From Chitinophaga varians (GTDB lineage Bacteria > Bacteroidota > Bacteroidia > Chitinophagales > Chitinophagaceae), in contig NZ_JACVFB010000008.1 of NCBI RefSeq assembly GCF_014529945.1, positions 248,001 through 312,000 on the forward strand: a stretch of DNA of 64,000 nucleotides. Reading direction: 5' to 3'. The notes under the pieces were generated by a model. It was not told the origin of the DNA. It made no database searches and was given only the letters and a program-made list of their open reading frames with translations. Every line of letters begins with the position of its first letter. Positions within the stretch are counted from its first letter, which is position 1. Both the position numbers and the translations under genes were made by a program. Of the stretch, positions 8,138 through 15,975 are shown piece after piece.

Positions 8138-9031
8138 ATGAAAAAGTTTTTATTGTTCTTATTTGTTTGTATCTCCCATCAACTGTTTGCGCAGGAAGAG
8201 CCTAACTTCCCGGACATGCGCAGCTGGTCGCTGTACATGAATGGCACCGATACTATCGACCGGTATATTTTTGCCGACACCGCTTACATCAGGATATCTC
8301 CTGACACCAAACAAACGCCTACAGACACACTGCTGGCAGGTGACAATATCACGGTGACCGGCATGACCACCAAAAGCCTCACCATCCGTGGTATTCAGGG
8401 CCCATGGCTGAAAATCGCCTATACTAAAAACGGCGAATACCGTAAAGGCTACATCTGGCAGGGACTCGTGAGCTGTACCCCACTACGCCGCGGTGACCTG
8501 AAGTTCGTGTATGGCATAGAACGCAAAATCGACAGCATCACCCTGACAGACAACAGGAAAGATACTTTCCCATATTACAGGGTGCGCCTGAAAGTGGTGC
8601 AGAACGGAGTGTTGCTGGCAAAAACGATGCAGACCATAGGCGACAACGAAACCGCCAACTTCAGCTCCGGTAAGATCATGAGCGGTATGGGCCTCACCAA
8701 CGTGCAGCATATTGTGGTACTTACCTTCACCGGAGCAGCCTGCGGCGTGCCCACAGATGATTATTATTACGCCTGGACCAAAGACGGCCAGCTGATACAG
8801 CTGCCCTCTAAAACGAATATCGGAGATGCCGGCGCCTACTATCATACGGAAGAATTCACCTTCCCCAATGAAAAGAACGGACAGCCCGACATGATCGTGT
8901 GGAACATGGAAGAAGCAGAAGCCACCGACAAAGTAGATAAAGACGGTATGAATATCCTGAAAGTAACAGACAAGAAAAGTGCACGGTATGTCTGGGATGC
9001 CGAAAACAAAAAAGTTACCGCAATAAAATAG
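8138..9031 (+). CDS. Exported protein with SH3-like domain
   Basis: 297 residues with a signal peptide (about 1-18, ending LFAQ). Residues about 45-115 resemble a bacterial SH3 domain (AYIRISPDTKQ at the start, GPWLKI and GYIWQGLVS at the end), usually a cell-wall or peptide binding module. The remainder is beta-rich with a Cys in a SCTPLRRGDLKFVYG context and another in GAACGVP, possibly a disulfide. Function unknown. Flanked by a hairpin downstream, so it is probably monocistronic. Confidence 0.75.
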   Translation: MKKFLLFLFVCISHQLFAQEEPNFPDMRSWSLYMNGTDTIDRYIFADTAYIRISPDTKQTPTDTLLAGDNITVTGMTTKSLTIRGIQGPWLKIAYTKNGEYRKGYIWQGLVSCTPLRRGDLKFVYGIERKIDSITLTDNRKDTFPYYRVRLKVVQNGVLLAKTMQTIGDNETANFSSGKIMSGMGLTNVQHIVVLTFTGAACGVPTDDYYYAWTKDGQLIQLPSKTNIGDAGAYYHTEEFTFPNEKNGQPDMIVWNMEEAEATDKVDKDGMNILKVTDKKSARYVWDAENKKVTAIK

Positions 9032-9041
9032 TATTGATCAT

Positions 9042-9073
9042 ATCAGGCAGGACTTTTGCGTATCCTGCCTGAT
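9042..9073 (+). terminator. Perfect 11-bp hairpin between genes
   Basis: The arms at 9042-9052 and 9063-9073 are perfectly complementary with a 10-nt loop. The T-tract is weak (a later TTTTTT at 9089-9094), so this is a probable but not textbook terminator for the SH3-like gene. Confidence 0.55.
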
Positions 9074-9098
9074 TATTGACATCCGCAATTTTTTGACC

Positions 9099-9725
9099 AT
9101 GAGCCAGCACAAACCCGCTCCTGATTTGTATGCACCCTACGCTGTATACGACAAAGCCGTCTACTTCAGCAACATTCACCCTGTAGAATGGCGCGCCCAG
9201 CTTCAATCATCCACCGGCGGCCGGCTGTTCCACATAAAATATTATGGTGAGCTGTATCGCTGGGAAGTAAAACAGGAGCCCCGGCATATCGAACATCATG
9301 TGAAACATTATGGTAAACACTTCAATGGCCTCATCACCAACACGGACGAAGCACCGGAACTGATCTACGCCATAGACATCCACACCGGTGAAGAGATCCT
9401 GCTGTTCGACGGCTGCCGGCAAGGTCATGACAATTACTTTTGCAACGAATGGACGCCTGAGCAACGAAACAACAGGACCGCCGCGTATAACTACACCGAT
9501 GCTGCCGGCAATAGTGTGTTCGAGATTGTACTACATGCTTTCTTTAACATCGATTACGAGGACGAACCAGACACCTTTCTGAATGAAGAAGGGGAACTCC
9601 GGCTGATCACCGGCGAAAAAACTGATCTTGCCCACCTGCAACGCAACGGCTTTGATGCTTTCGCTATCGACGCCTATACGCAGCAGGGTGAATTTGTATC
9701 CATCCACAGTGCCGAACTGGCCTGA
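9099..9725 (+). CDS. Hypothetical cytoplasmic protein
   Basis: 208 residues from ATG 9099 (an in-frame TTG lies 6 nt upstream). There is no signal peptide or membrane segment. The sequence is acidic and rich in aromatic residues (WRAQLQ, ELYRWEVKQ, DGCRQGHDNYFCNEW), the kind of composition seen in immunity-like and SMI1-like proteins, but no family was recognised. It is 28 nt upstream of the DUF2314-ankyrin gene, and the two probably form an operon closed by the terminator at 10520. Confidence 0.65.
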   Translation: MSQHKPAPDLYAPYAVYDKAVYFSNIHPVEWRAQLQSSTGGRLFHIKYYGELYRWEVKQEPRHIEHHVKHYGKHFNGLITNTDEAPELIYAIDIHTGEEILLFDGCRQGHDNYFCNEWTPEQRNNRTAAYNYTDAAGNSVFEIVLHAFFNIDYEDEPDTFLNEEGELRLITGEKTDLAHLQRNGFDAFAIDAYTQQGEFVSIHSAELA

Positions 9726-9753
9726 CACCTTAACCTGAAAAAAACAAGCTATC

Positions 9754-10515
9754 ATGTCCGAATCAAAAATTTTCTTCGCCGAAGGAGAAAGCCCCGAAAT
9801 GCTCGATGCATATACAAAAGCCCAGTCCACTTTTAAATACTTCTGGCGGGAACTTTCCTGGGAACATCGCCGCATCGTTCCTGGTCTGAACGTAGCCTGC
9901 GTAAAAGTAGCCTTCTCCCAACAGTTCCCCGGGAACGATAAACCCACCGTAGAACACATGTGGATCAACGATATCAGCTTCGATGGCGACACCATCTACG
10001 GCATCCTGATCAATGACCCGAATGAGCTGACCAATGTGAGCAATGGAGATGAAATCAGTATCCCCGTAAACCAGATCAGCGACTGGCTGTTTGCCATCAA
10101 CGACCAGACCTACGGCGGATTTACCATACAGGCCATGCGCGCCGGCATGACTGAAGAAGAACGCCGGGAGCATGACGAAGCATGGGGCCTCGAGTTCGGC
10201 GACTACAACCATGTGCTCGTTGTCAACAAACAAACAGAAAGTCCGGAGAACCTCGTCGAACATCCGATGAGCAAAAACATGAAACCCGGTTTTGTGGACT
10301 TCCTGAAACAAAACCCTGATGAACTGAATGCTGCAGACGAAGCAGGATTCACCTTGCTGCATAAAGAAACCATCGCTGGTAATCTCAGCATCGTGGAAGT
10401 GCTGCTGGAACAAGGCGCCGATACAGCTAAAAAGACCGCTGGCGGCAAAACCGCGCTGGACTTCGCCAAACAGCTCAACTGGGAACACCTGGTCCCGGTG
10501 CTGGAAGGAAAATAA
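9754..10515 (+). CDS. DUF2314 protein with C-terminal ankyrin repeats
   Basis: 253 residues. The N-terminal half (about 15-130) matches the YegJ/DUF2314 type: VACVKVAF, VEHMWINDISFDGDTIYGIL and the NQISDWLF motif. The C-terminal part (about 175-253) holds two ankyrin repeats (AGFTLLHKETIAGNLSIVEVLLEQGAD, then KTALDFAKQLNW). Such mixed proteins are often found near polymorphic toxin or immunity genes, but no toxin is visible here. Biochemical function unknown. Confidence 0.8.
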   Translation: MSESKIFFAEGESPEMLDAYTKAQSTFKYFWRELSWEHRRIVPGLNVACVKVAFSQQFPGNDKPTVEHMWINDISFDGDTIYGILINDPNELTNVSNGDEISIPVNQISDWLFAINDQTYGGFTIQAMRAGMTEEERREHDEAWGLEFGDYNHVLVVNKQTESPENLVEHPMSKNMKPGFVDFLKQNPDELNAADEAGFTLLHKETIAGNLSIVEVLLEQGADTAKKTAGGKTALDFAKQLNWEHLVPVLEGK

Positions 10516-10519
10516 ATAC

Positions 10520-10553
10520 AACCAGGGCAGCAGGTTCAACTGCTGCCTTGGTT
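10520..10553. terminator. Bidirectional terminator between convergent genes
   Basis: A 14-bp stem (10520-10533 with 10540-10553, one wobble) and a 6-nt loop lie exactly between the plus-strand ankyrin gene and the minus-strand NmrA-like gene. Its position suits termination from both sides. Confidence 0.7.
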
Positions 10554-10554
10554 A

Positions 10555-11424
10555 CTATACAAACAGGGATTTGTAATCTTCCACAAACTGCTCAAAACGA
10601 ATGGCTGCATGGCCTGTCACTTCCGGCACCGCCGTGCTCACCACCGCCGCTTCGTTCCGGGCGTAGTGCGCGTAGTCTTCAATTAAGCCACCTACCTGCC
10701 ATTCAGGGAATCCTGCGGCCCGCACCGCTCCCTCCATTTGCTCAGGGCTTACATCGATAAACCGTACCGGTTTTCCCAACACGTTGGTAAATATATCCGC
10801 CACCTGATAGTGGGTAATGGCTTCTCCACCGGTGATATCATAAATTTTATTTTCATGCCCGGCTGCTGTGAGCGCGCATGCCGCTACCGCGGCGATGTCC
10901 CGCACGTCCACGACGCTGATGCGCGCATTACCCACGGCCGCATAAAACTGTCCGTCTTTTTTGATGTAGTCTGCGAAAGCCAACAGTCCCTGCATGTATA
11001 GATTGGGCCGCAGGAAAGTGTAGGCCATGCCCAGCGCCCTGATCTTGTTTTCCACGCGGGCATGATAACGCAGAAAACGAACAGGTGATGTTTCCGCCGC
11101 TGCAAACTGCGACAATTTAACCAGGTGTTTTACTCCTGCTTGATGAGCCGCCGTGACAAAGTTCAGTTGTAATGACTCCGCCTGTTCGGATGAATTGGTG
11201 AGCAGGAAAGCCTTTTCTACGCCCTGCAAAGCTTCACTGACAGCCACACCGTCTGCCAGGTCAGCATGAATGATCTCCGCCAGCGGCAGGCTTTTCAGGT
11301 AATCGTTGTTATCCCCGTTACGGACAATTGCTTTAAAAGGTACCTGGGCAGCATCGAGTTGTTTTACCAGTTGAGTGCCTACGTTTCCGGTAGCGCCGGT
11401 AATCAGTATGGTGGCCTGTGTCAT
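10555..11424 (-). CDS. NmrA/SDR-type NAD(P)-binding protein
   Basis: 289 residues from the ATG complementary to 11422-11424; the open frame extends a further 125 codons but runs through the promoter of the divergent ArsR gene. The Rossmann motif ITGATGNVGTQLVKQL is at about 6-22, with VVDVRDIAAVAACALT further on. This is the atypical SDR (NmrA-like, quinone oxidoreductase 2-like) family, lacking the classical YxxxK site at the usual place. It may be a redox sensor or a flavin/quinone reductase. Divergent from the ArsR-SRPBCC operon. Confidence 0.88.
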   Translation of the reverse strand: MTQATILITGATGNVGTQLVKQLDAAQVPFKAIVRNGDNNDYLKSLPLAEIIHADLADGVAVSEALQGVEKAFLLTNSSEQAESLQLNFVTAAHQAGVKHLVKLSQFAAAETSPVRFLRYHARVENKIRALGMAYTFLRPNLYMQGLLAFADYIKKDGQFYAAVGNARISVVDVRDIAAVAACALTAAGHENKIYDITGGEAITHYQVADIFTNVLGKPVRFIDVSPEQMEGAVRAAGFPEWQVGGLIEDYAHYARNEAAVVSTAVPEVTGHAAIRFEQFVEDYKSLFV

Positions 11425-11533
11425 AAACTTTATTTTTTGTTTGTTTGATGACACAAAGATGGTCCACCTCCGGCGCCTGGAATTGTAAGAAAACGAAAAT
11501 GCGTTCCTCAGATCGCTTGTTAACAAAAAAAAA

Positions 11534-11580
11534 TTTGCGAAACCGAATAGTTGCACATATATTTGCAACCAAACGGTTGC
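11534..11580 (+). promoter_or_regulatory. Promoter and operator of the ArsR-SRPBCC operon
   Basis: TTTG at 11534-11537, a 20-nt spacer and TATATTTG at 11558-11565 form a Bacteroidota-type promoter. The inverted repeat GCAACCAAACGGTTGC (11565-11580, 6-bp arms) abuts the -7 element and covers the expected start of transcription. This suits repression by the ArsR-like protein encoded at 11599. A second, degenerate half-site lies at 11538-11553. Confidence 0.6.
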
Positions 11581-11598
11581 TATAATAAAATTCAGCAC

Positions 11599-11916
11599 AT
11601 GAGAAGAGATATATTTCAGGCAGTAGCAGATCCCACCAGACGGGCCATCATGGTGCTTATCGCCATGCAGGCACTGACACCTAACGCAATCGCGGCGCAT
11701 TTTGACACTACCCGTCAGGCGGTGTCCAAACACCTGAAAATCCTGACGGAATGTGAGCTGGTCAGCCAGGAACACAGAGGCAGGGAAATCTATTATCAAT
11801 TAGAACTGAAGAAGATGAAAGAGATAGACATCTGGCTGGAACAATTCCGCAAAATGTGGGAAGACCGTTTCCATCAACTCGACAATTTATTATCCAACTT
11901 AAATAAGCAACCATGA
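11599..11916 (+). CDS. ArsR-family (SdpR-like) transcriptional repressor
   Basis: 105 residues from ATG 11599. A winged helix is evident: VADPTRRAIMVLI, then TPNAIAAHFDTTRQAVSKHLKIL as the helix-turn-helix and HRGREIYYQLE as the wing. The metal-binding Cys motif of classical ArsR proteins is absent, as in the SdpR/AHSA1-linked subgroup. Its stop overlaps the start of the SRPBCC gene by 4 nt (ATGA). It likely represses its own operon through the palindrome at 11565. Confidence 0.9.
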   Translation: MRRDIFQAVADPTRRAIMVLIAMQALTPNAIAAHFDTTRQAVSKHLKILTECELVSQEHRGREIYYQLELKKMKEIDIWLEQFRKMWEDRFHQLDNLLSNLNKQP

Positions 11917-12416
11917 GTATCCACCTGCAATTTGACTTCCTGGTAGACAAGGACAAAAACACGATGACCATCCGGCGGGAATTCCGGGCTAAACGCCAAC
12001 TGGTATGGGACGCCTATACGAAAAGTGAACTGCTGGACCAGTGGTTTGCCCCCAAACCTTTTACCACGAAAACCAAACACATGGACTTCAGGGAAGGTGG
12101 TTACTGGCTGTATGCCATGGTAGACCCTGAAGGCAAAGAATACTGGGGACGTACAGACTACCAGAAAATCAATCCGATTGATCACTATTCTGCCCTGGAC
12201 GCCTTCTGTGACGATAACGGCGACATCAACCCCGAGCTGCCCCGCGCTAACTGGGACGTTAGTTTCCAGGACAAAGGCGAAAATGCCCTGGTAGAAACGA
12301 TCGTTACCTACAAATCACTCACCGATCTCGAAACCGTGATTAAGATGGGTATGGAAGAAGGAATGAAATTAACGCTCGAAAAACTGGACGAACTGCTGCA
12401 GCAAATCCAGGGCTAA
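11913..12416 (+). CDS. SRPBCC/AHSA1-domain protein
   Basis: 167 residues. Features of the AHSA1-like START fold: TIRREFRAKRQLVWDAYTK, then LDQWFAPKPFTTK and the GGYWLYAM turn. It is translationally coupled to the ArsR repressor (ATGA overlap). ArsR plus AHSA1 pairs are common in Bacteroidota and Firmicutes; the ligand is usually unknown. Its stop codon lies inside a REP-like palindrome at 12407-12424. Confidence 0.88.
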   Translation: MSIHLQFDFLVDKDKNTMTIRREFRAKRQLVWDAYTKSELLDQWFAPKPFTTKTKHMDFREGGYWLYAMVDPEGKEYWGRTDYQKINPIDHYSALDAFCDDNGDINPELPRANWDVSFQDKGENALVETIVTYKSLTDLETVIKMGMEEGMKLTLEKLDELLQQIQG

Positions 12417-12424
12417 AGCCCTGG
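12407..12424. repeat. REP-like palindrome, copy 1
   Basis: CCAGGGCTAAAGCCCTGG: perfect 8-bp arms around AA. It shares the core GGGCTRAAGCCC with the elements at 29353 and 56689. The TAA stop of the SRPBCC gene is formed by bases 12414-12416 within it. It may also act as a hairpin between the two SRPBCC genes. Confidence 0.65.
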
Positions 12425-12459
12425 GCTATACTTATTCATTACTTAAAAACCGATAGCAT

Positions 12460-12870
12460 ATGACCAAACTTATCGTACACACCGTTGTAGCTTCAGACGC
12501 GCAAAAAGCCTGGGATTGCTACACACAGCCGGAACACATCACCAAATGGAATTTTGCATCTGACGACTGGCATTGCCCCAGCGCCAGCAACGACCTACGG
12601 GTGGGCGGCAAATACAATGCACGCATGGAAGCCAAAGACGGCAGCTGGGGATTTGATTTTGAAGCCATCTATAGCAACATCGACAGCGGAAAAAGCTTCA
12701 CCTACGTGATGGGTGATGGCCGCGCGGCGGATGTTGTGTTTGAAGGCCAGGGCAACAATACAGCCATTACCGTTACCTTCGATGCGGAAGACCAGAACCC
12801 CGCAGAGATGCAGAAAGCCGGCTGGCAAGCTATTCTGGACAACTACAAAAAATATACGGAAGCTAATTAA
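12460..12870 (+). CDS. SRPBCC-family protein, paralogue of the one at 6686
   Basis: 136 residues. START-like fold markers: VASDAQKAWDCYTQPEHITKW and VGGKYNARMEAKDGSW, aligning well with the 6686 protein, so the two are paralogues. It is third in the ArsR-SRPBCC operon, separated from the second gene by a 43-nt gap containing a REP-like hairpin that could lower its expression. Ligand unknown. Confidence 0.87.
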   Translation: MTKLIVHTVVASDAQKAWDCYTQPEHITKWNFASDDWHCPSASNDLRVGGKYNARMEAKDGSWGFDFEAIYSNIDSGKSFTYVMGDGRAADVVFEGQGNNTAITVTFDAEDQNPAEMQKAGWQAILDNYKKYTEAN

Positions 12871-12884
12871 CGGTTGTCATTCTT

Positions 12885-13607
12885 TTACCACGGACTTTCC
12901 TCTCCCCCCAGGTCATTGCTGAAATATTTACCGGTAGGACCATCAACATCGAGTGTAGCAAAGCGAACTAATATTGCCGCGGCGTCTTCCACGGTACCGG
13001 TACCGCTGTGGTCATTAAAATCCGTAGCGGTATACCCCGGGTCCACCACATTCACTTTGAAGGTGGTATCGCGCAGTTCATAGGCCAGTGCGAGCGTCCA
13101 GGCATTCAGCGCTGTTTTAGACGGGCCATAAGCAGCGCCTTTGATAGGATAGTATACCCATGACGGGTCACTGTGCAACGTGAGCGAAGCAAGACCGGAA
13201 GTTACATTCACAATCCTGGGATGGGGGGCTTGTCGCAGCAGGTCCAGAAATGCCTGCGTAACGTCAATTACACCGAAAAAATTGGTTTCAAAGACATGTC
13301 GTATAGTCGATGTAGATACTGATGCCGGGGTCTGCGGAAATTCTCCCCTGATGCCTGCATTGTTGATCAGCACATCGAGTTTGTCTGTGGTACGCCCTAC
13401 CAGTTCACGTGCCGCGTGGATGGAATGGATATCCGTTACATCCAGCGCTACAACGGCGGTATTTTCCGATCCGAGCTGCGCGGCAGCTTCCTCTCCTCTC
13501 GCCATATCGCGGCTGCCGATATATACGAAATACCCTGCGTCCAGCAGTTGTCTGGCGGTTTCAAAGCCGATGCTTTTATTAGCTCCTGTAATGAGTGCTG
13601 TTTTCAT
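12885..13607 (-). CDS. SDR-family oxidoreductase
   Basis: 240 residues. Classical SDR signatures: TGANKSIGFETA at about 7-18, NNAG at about 85-88, the Ser in NVTSGLAS, and a Tyr/Lys pair in the AAYGPSKTALNAW segment. YIGSRDMARG after strand two suggests NADP(H). It resembles carbonyl-reductase-like SDRs. It lies 72 nt downstream of the AraC regulator on the same strand, and that regulator is the likely controller. It converges with the SRPBCC operon with only 14 nt between stops. Confidence 0.9.
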   Translation of the reverse strand: MKTALITGANKSIGFETARQLLDAGYFVYIGSRDMARGEEAAAQLGSENTAVVALDVTDIHSIHAARELVGRTTDKLDVLINNAGIRGEFPQTPASVSTSTIRHVFETNFFGVIDVTQAFLDLLRQAPHPRIVNVTSGLASLTLHSDPSWVYYPIKGAAYGPSKTALNAWTLALAYELRDTTFKVNVVDPGYTATDFNDHSGTGTVEDAAAILVRFATLDVDGPTGKYFSNDLGGEESPW

Positions 13608-13679
13608 AGATGATTGATTTATCTGTTACGGCACAAAATTACCGGTATGCCTGTCTCCGCAACAGCACACTTTGCGGGA

Positions 13680-14570
13680 TCAATGGTACATTTTCCGGGT
13701 AGCCGTCCGGAAGGCCAACGGCGTCTGCTGACAGCCGCGTTTAAAGAAACGGTTAAAATAAGAGGCATCTTCAAATCCCAGCGCAAACGCGATCTCTTTG
13801 ATTGACTGATCGGTATGGAAAAGCATGCGCCGGGCTTCCAGCAACACGCGGGCGTGGATGTGTTCAATAGCCGACTTGCCGCTCTGCTCCCGGACAACAT
13901 CCCCCAGATGGCCGGCGGTAATATTAAGTAAACCCGCATAAGCCGCCACCTCATGATATCGTGTATAATTTGATGCCACCAGCCCCAGAAATTTGTTCAA
14001 CAACTGACGACCTGGTTGTTTTTCATGGGCGGTAAACTGTTGGGTATATAAACGGCTAAGATAAATCAGCAGCACATGCAGGTATGCCTGTAACATCGTG
14101 TTATGCCAGTCCGGCCGCTGCTCATATTCATCGGCCATACGCAGCATAATGTCCCGGATATACGTTACCTCTCCTGCTTCCAGTACCAGCTCATGGCCAT
14201 TGTCGGGGTTCTGCATCAGCGGCAGCTGCCTGATCTGCTGGTTGGCGGCAGCATCCAGGAACGCTTCAGTGAAATAAAGCACCATGCCCTTCATAGGCTC
14301 CGGCTCTTCTTTCACATGCACCTGATGCGGCGCCGTAAAATAAAACGTGTCCGGTTTCAGCGTATAAGGACGCATATCTACCCAATGGCGACTGCTCCCC
14401 TGCTCCACCAACACCAGCATATAAAAATCTTTGCGGTGCGGCGACAGCAGAATGGAGGGCATCTCCCGGTCATCGGTGCCTATGCGGCGGACGTCAAAAA
14501 GATTGTTCCGTCCACCGGATTGTTCCAGGGAGTATTTGGGAATGGAGATCGTGGAAGCTCCTGTAATCAT
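13680..14570 (-). CDS. AraC-family transcriptional regulator
   Basis: 296 residues. The N-terminal half is a cupin-like effector domain (DFYMLVLVEQGSSRHWVD, FTAPHQVH). The C-terminal region (about 195-290) has the two helix-turn-helix motifs of AraC proteins (AAYAGLLNITAGHLGDVV, then IKEIAFALGFEDASYFNRFF). It precedes an SDR gene in the same direction, suggesting local control. Its start region lies next to the nested palindrome at 14572-14745, which could affect its translation. Confidence 0.92.
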   Translation of the reverse strand: MITGASTISIPKYSLEQSGGRNNLFDVRRIGTDDREMPSILLSPHRKDFYMLVLVEQGSSRHWVDMRPYTLKPDTFYFTAPHQVHVKEEPEPMKGMVLYFTEAFLDAAANQQIRQLPLMQNPDNGHELVLEAGEVTYIRDIMLRMADEYEQRPDWHNTMLQAYLHVLLIYLSRLYTQQFTAHEKQPGRQLLNKFLGLVASNYTRYHEVAAYAGLLNITAGHLGDVVREQSGKSAIEHIHARVLLEARRMLFHTDQSIKEIAFALGFEDASYFNRFFKRGCQQTPLAFRTATRKMYH

Positions 14571-14571
14571 A

Positions 14572-14745
14572 CCCTAAATGTAAGCGAACTATAGTCATTT
14601 AGGGATTTTTTGATGTACGATTTTTTGATGTCCTGAATCAAAAGAGCGAATAAAGGCGAAGACCGAAGCAAATGATGTACTCGCTTCGGTCTTCGCCTTT
14701 ATCAATCTATGCAATCAAAAATCGTACATCAAAAAATCCCTAAAT
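14572..14745. repeat. Nested long palindrome between GH88 and AraC genes
   Basis: An outer inverted repeat pairs 14597-14629 with 14714-14745 (33 and 32 nt, differing by one T in a T-run). An inner repeat pairs 14650-14669 with 14683-14702 (20 bp, perfect) around a 13-nt loop. In addition CCCTAAAT at 14572-14579 is complementary to ATTTAGGG at 14597-14604, which is also the end of the outer arm. The right arm contains the last codons and stop of the GH88 gene. Candidate roles are a terminator, an RNA processing site, a mobile palindrome or a switch. Confidence 0.85.
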
Positions 14746-15970
14746 AACGACGGTATCGTTCCAACGCTTCCATAAAATAATAATCGGCGTACACCAGCGG
14801 CACATCGATCTCATTATTATGCGGGATGCTGCCTACGCTATGCATGAGGATAAAATTACCATTAGCTCCCTCCGGCGCCCGGTAAGCGGGGCTGCCCAAT
14901 ACATGCAGCATGTCAATGGCTGCCTGACGGTATTTTGCGCCTTTGGCCGCATCTACATAACCACTGAGTTCAAACAATGCAGAAGCTACAATGGCAGCAG
15001 CAGACACGTCGCGGTATTTTGTTTTCACCTGAAGGGCATTGGACCGCACACCAGGCGTATAGCCTTTTTCCTGCGCGTTAAAATCCCAGTAGGGCACTTT
15101 GTCTTTCGGCAGATTTTTGCTGTTAAGATACCAGTCGGCCATCCCCGCGGCGGTTTTCAGGAAACGGGCATCTTTTGTTTCCCGGTAGATCATGGTAAAA
15201 CCATAGATACCCCATGCCTGACCACGCGCCCAGGTGGAGTTGTCCGCGTATCCCTGTGCGGTTTCCCGGGCCAGCACTTTGCCATTAGTGGTATCATAAC
15301 ATACCACGTGATAGGAGCTATAGTCAGGGCGTATCTGATTACGCATGGCGGTTTCTGCGTGGCTGACAGCGATGTGCCGGAAGCTGGTGTCGCCGGTTGC
15401 TTTGGAAGCAAAGAACAGCAGTTCCAGGTTCATCAGGTTATCGATGATCACCGGGTAGCGGTACAACTGCTCCCCATGCCAGGATTTAAAGGCATTCCAC
15501 GACTTAATGCTTTTGGTGACCGGGTTGTAGCGGGTACTCAGCGAGCGGGCGCCCTGCACCAGGATGTCGCGGTAGGCGTTGTTACCGGTCAACCGGTAGG
15601 CGTTGCCATAGCTGCAATACATCATAAAGCCCAGGTCATGGTGCTGCGTAAAATGTTGCAGCGGCTCCAGCTTTTCCGTCCAGCGAACAGCCTGCTGCTG
15701 CATGGCCGGGTCTTTAGTCAGCTCATACGCATACCAGAGCGAGCCGGCGAAAAAGCCGGGTGTCCAGTCATACATAGACGTGGTGGTCATCTTCCCCGCT
15801 TTATCGGTCGTCCGGGGAAAAGCCAGGCTATCGCGGGTGGCCGTTTCTTGCAGCATATGTGTCAACTGCTGCTGCGCAAAGCCGGTATTGCTGCTGATAA
15901 AATCCTTTTCTGTCAAAGTGGTGTAAGCCGTCAGTCCTGCGGCTACCACGAAACAAAGCAATGGTTTCAT
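14729..15970 (-). CDS. GH88 unsaturated glucuronyl hydrolase
   Basis: 413 residues, exported (hydrophobic N-terminus 1-18). An alpha/alpha-barrel glycoside hydrolase that releases the 4,5-unsaturated uronic acid left at the non-reducing end by polysaccharide lyases. The two family Asp residues are Asp112 (HHDLGFMMY) and Asp177 (VIIDNLMNLE); the substrate-groove segment STWARGQAWGIYGF is also present. Last gene of the SusC-SusD-DUF5017-GH88 operon, 5 nt after the DUF5017 gene. Its final codons (LGIF) and stop are supplied by the arm of the palindrome at 14714-14745. Confidence 0.93.
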   Translation of the reverse strand: MKPLLCFVVAAGLTAYTTLTEKDFISSNTGFAQQQLTHMLQETATRDSLAFPRTTDKAGKMTTTSMYDWTPGFFAGSLWYAYELTKDPAMQQQAVRWTEKLEPLQHFTQHHDLGFMMYCSYGNAYRLTGNNAYRDILVQGARSLSTRYNPVTKSIKSWNAFKSWHGEQLYRYPVIIDNLMNLELLFFASKATGDTSFRHIAVSHAETAMRNQIRPDYSSYHVVCYDTTNGKVLARETAQGYADNSTWARGQAWGIYGFTMIYRETKDARFLKTAAGMADWYLNSKNLPKDKVPYWDFNAQEKGYTPGVRSNALQVKTKYRDVSAAAIVASALFELSGYVDAAKGAKYRQAAIDMLHVLGSPAYRAPEGANGNFILMHSVGSIPHNNEIDVPLVYADYYFMEALERYRRYLGIF

Positions 15971-15975
15971 AATCT

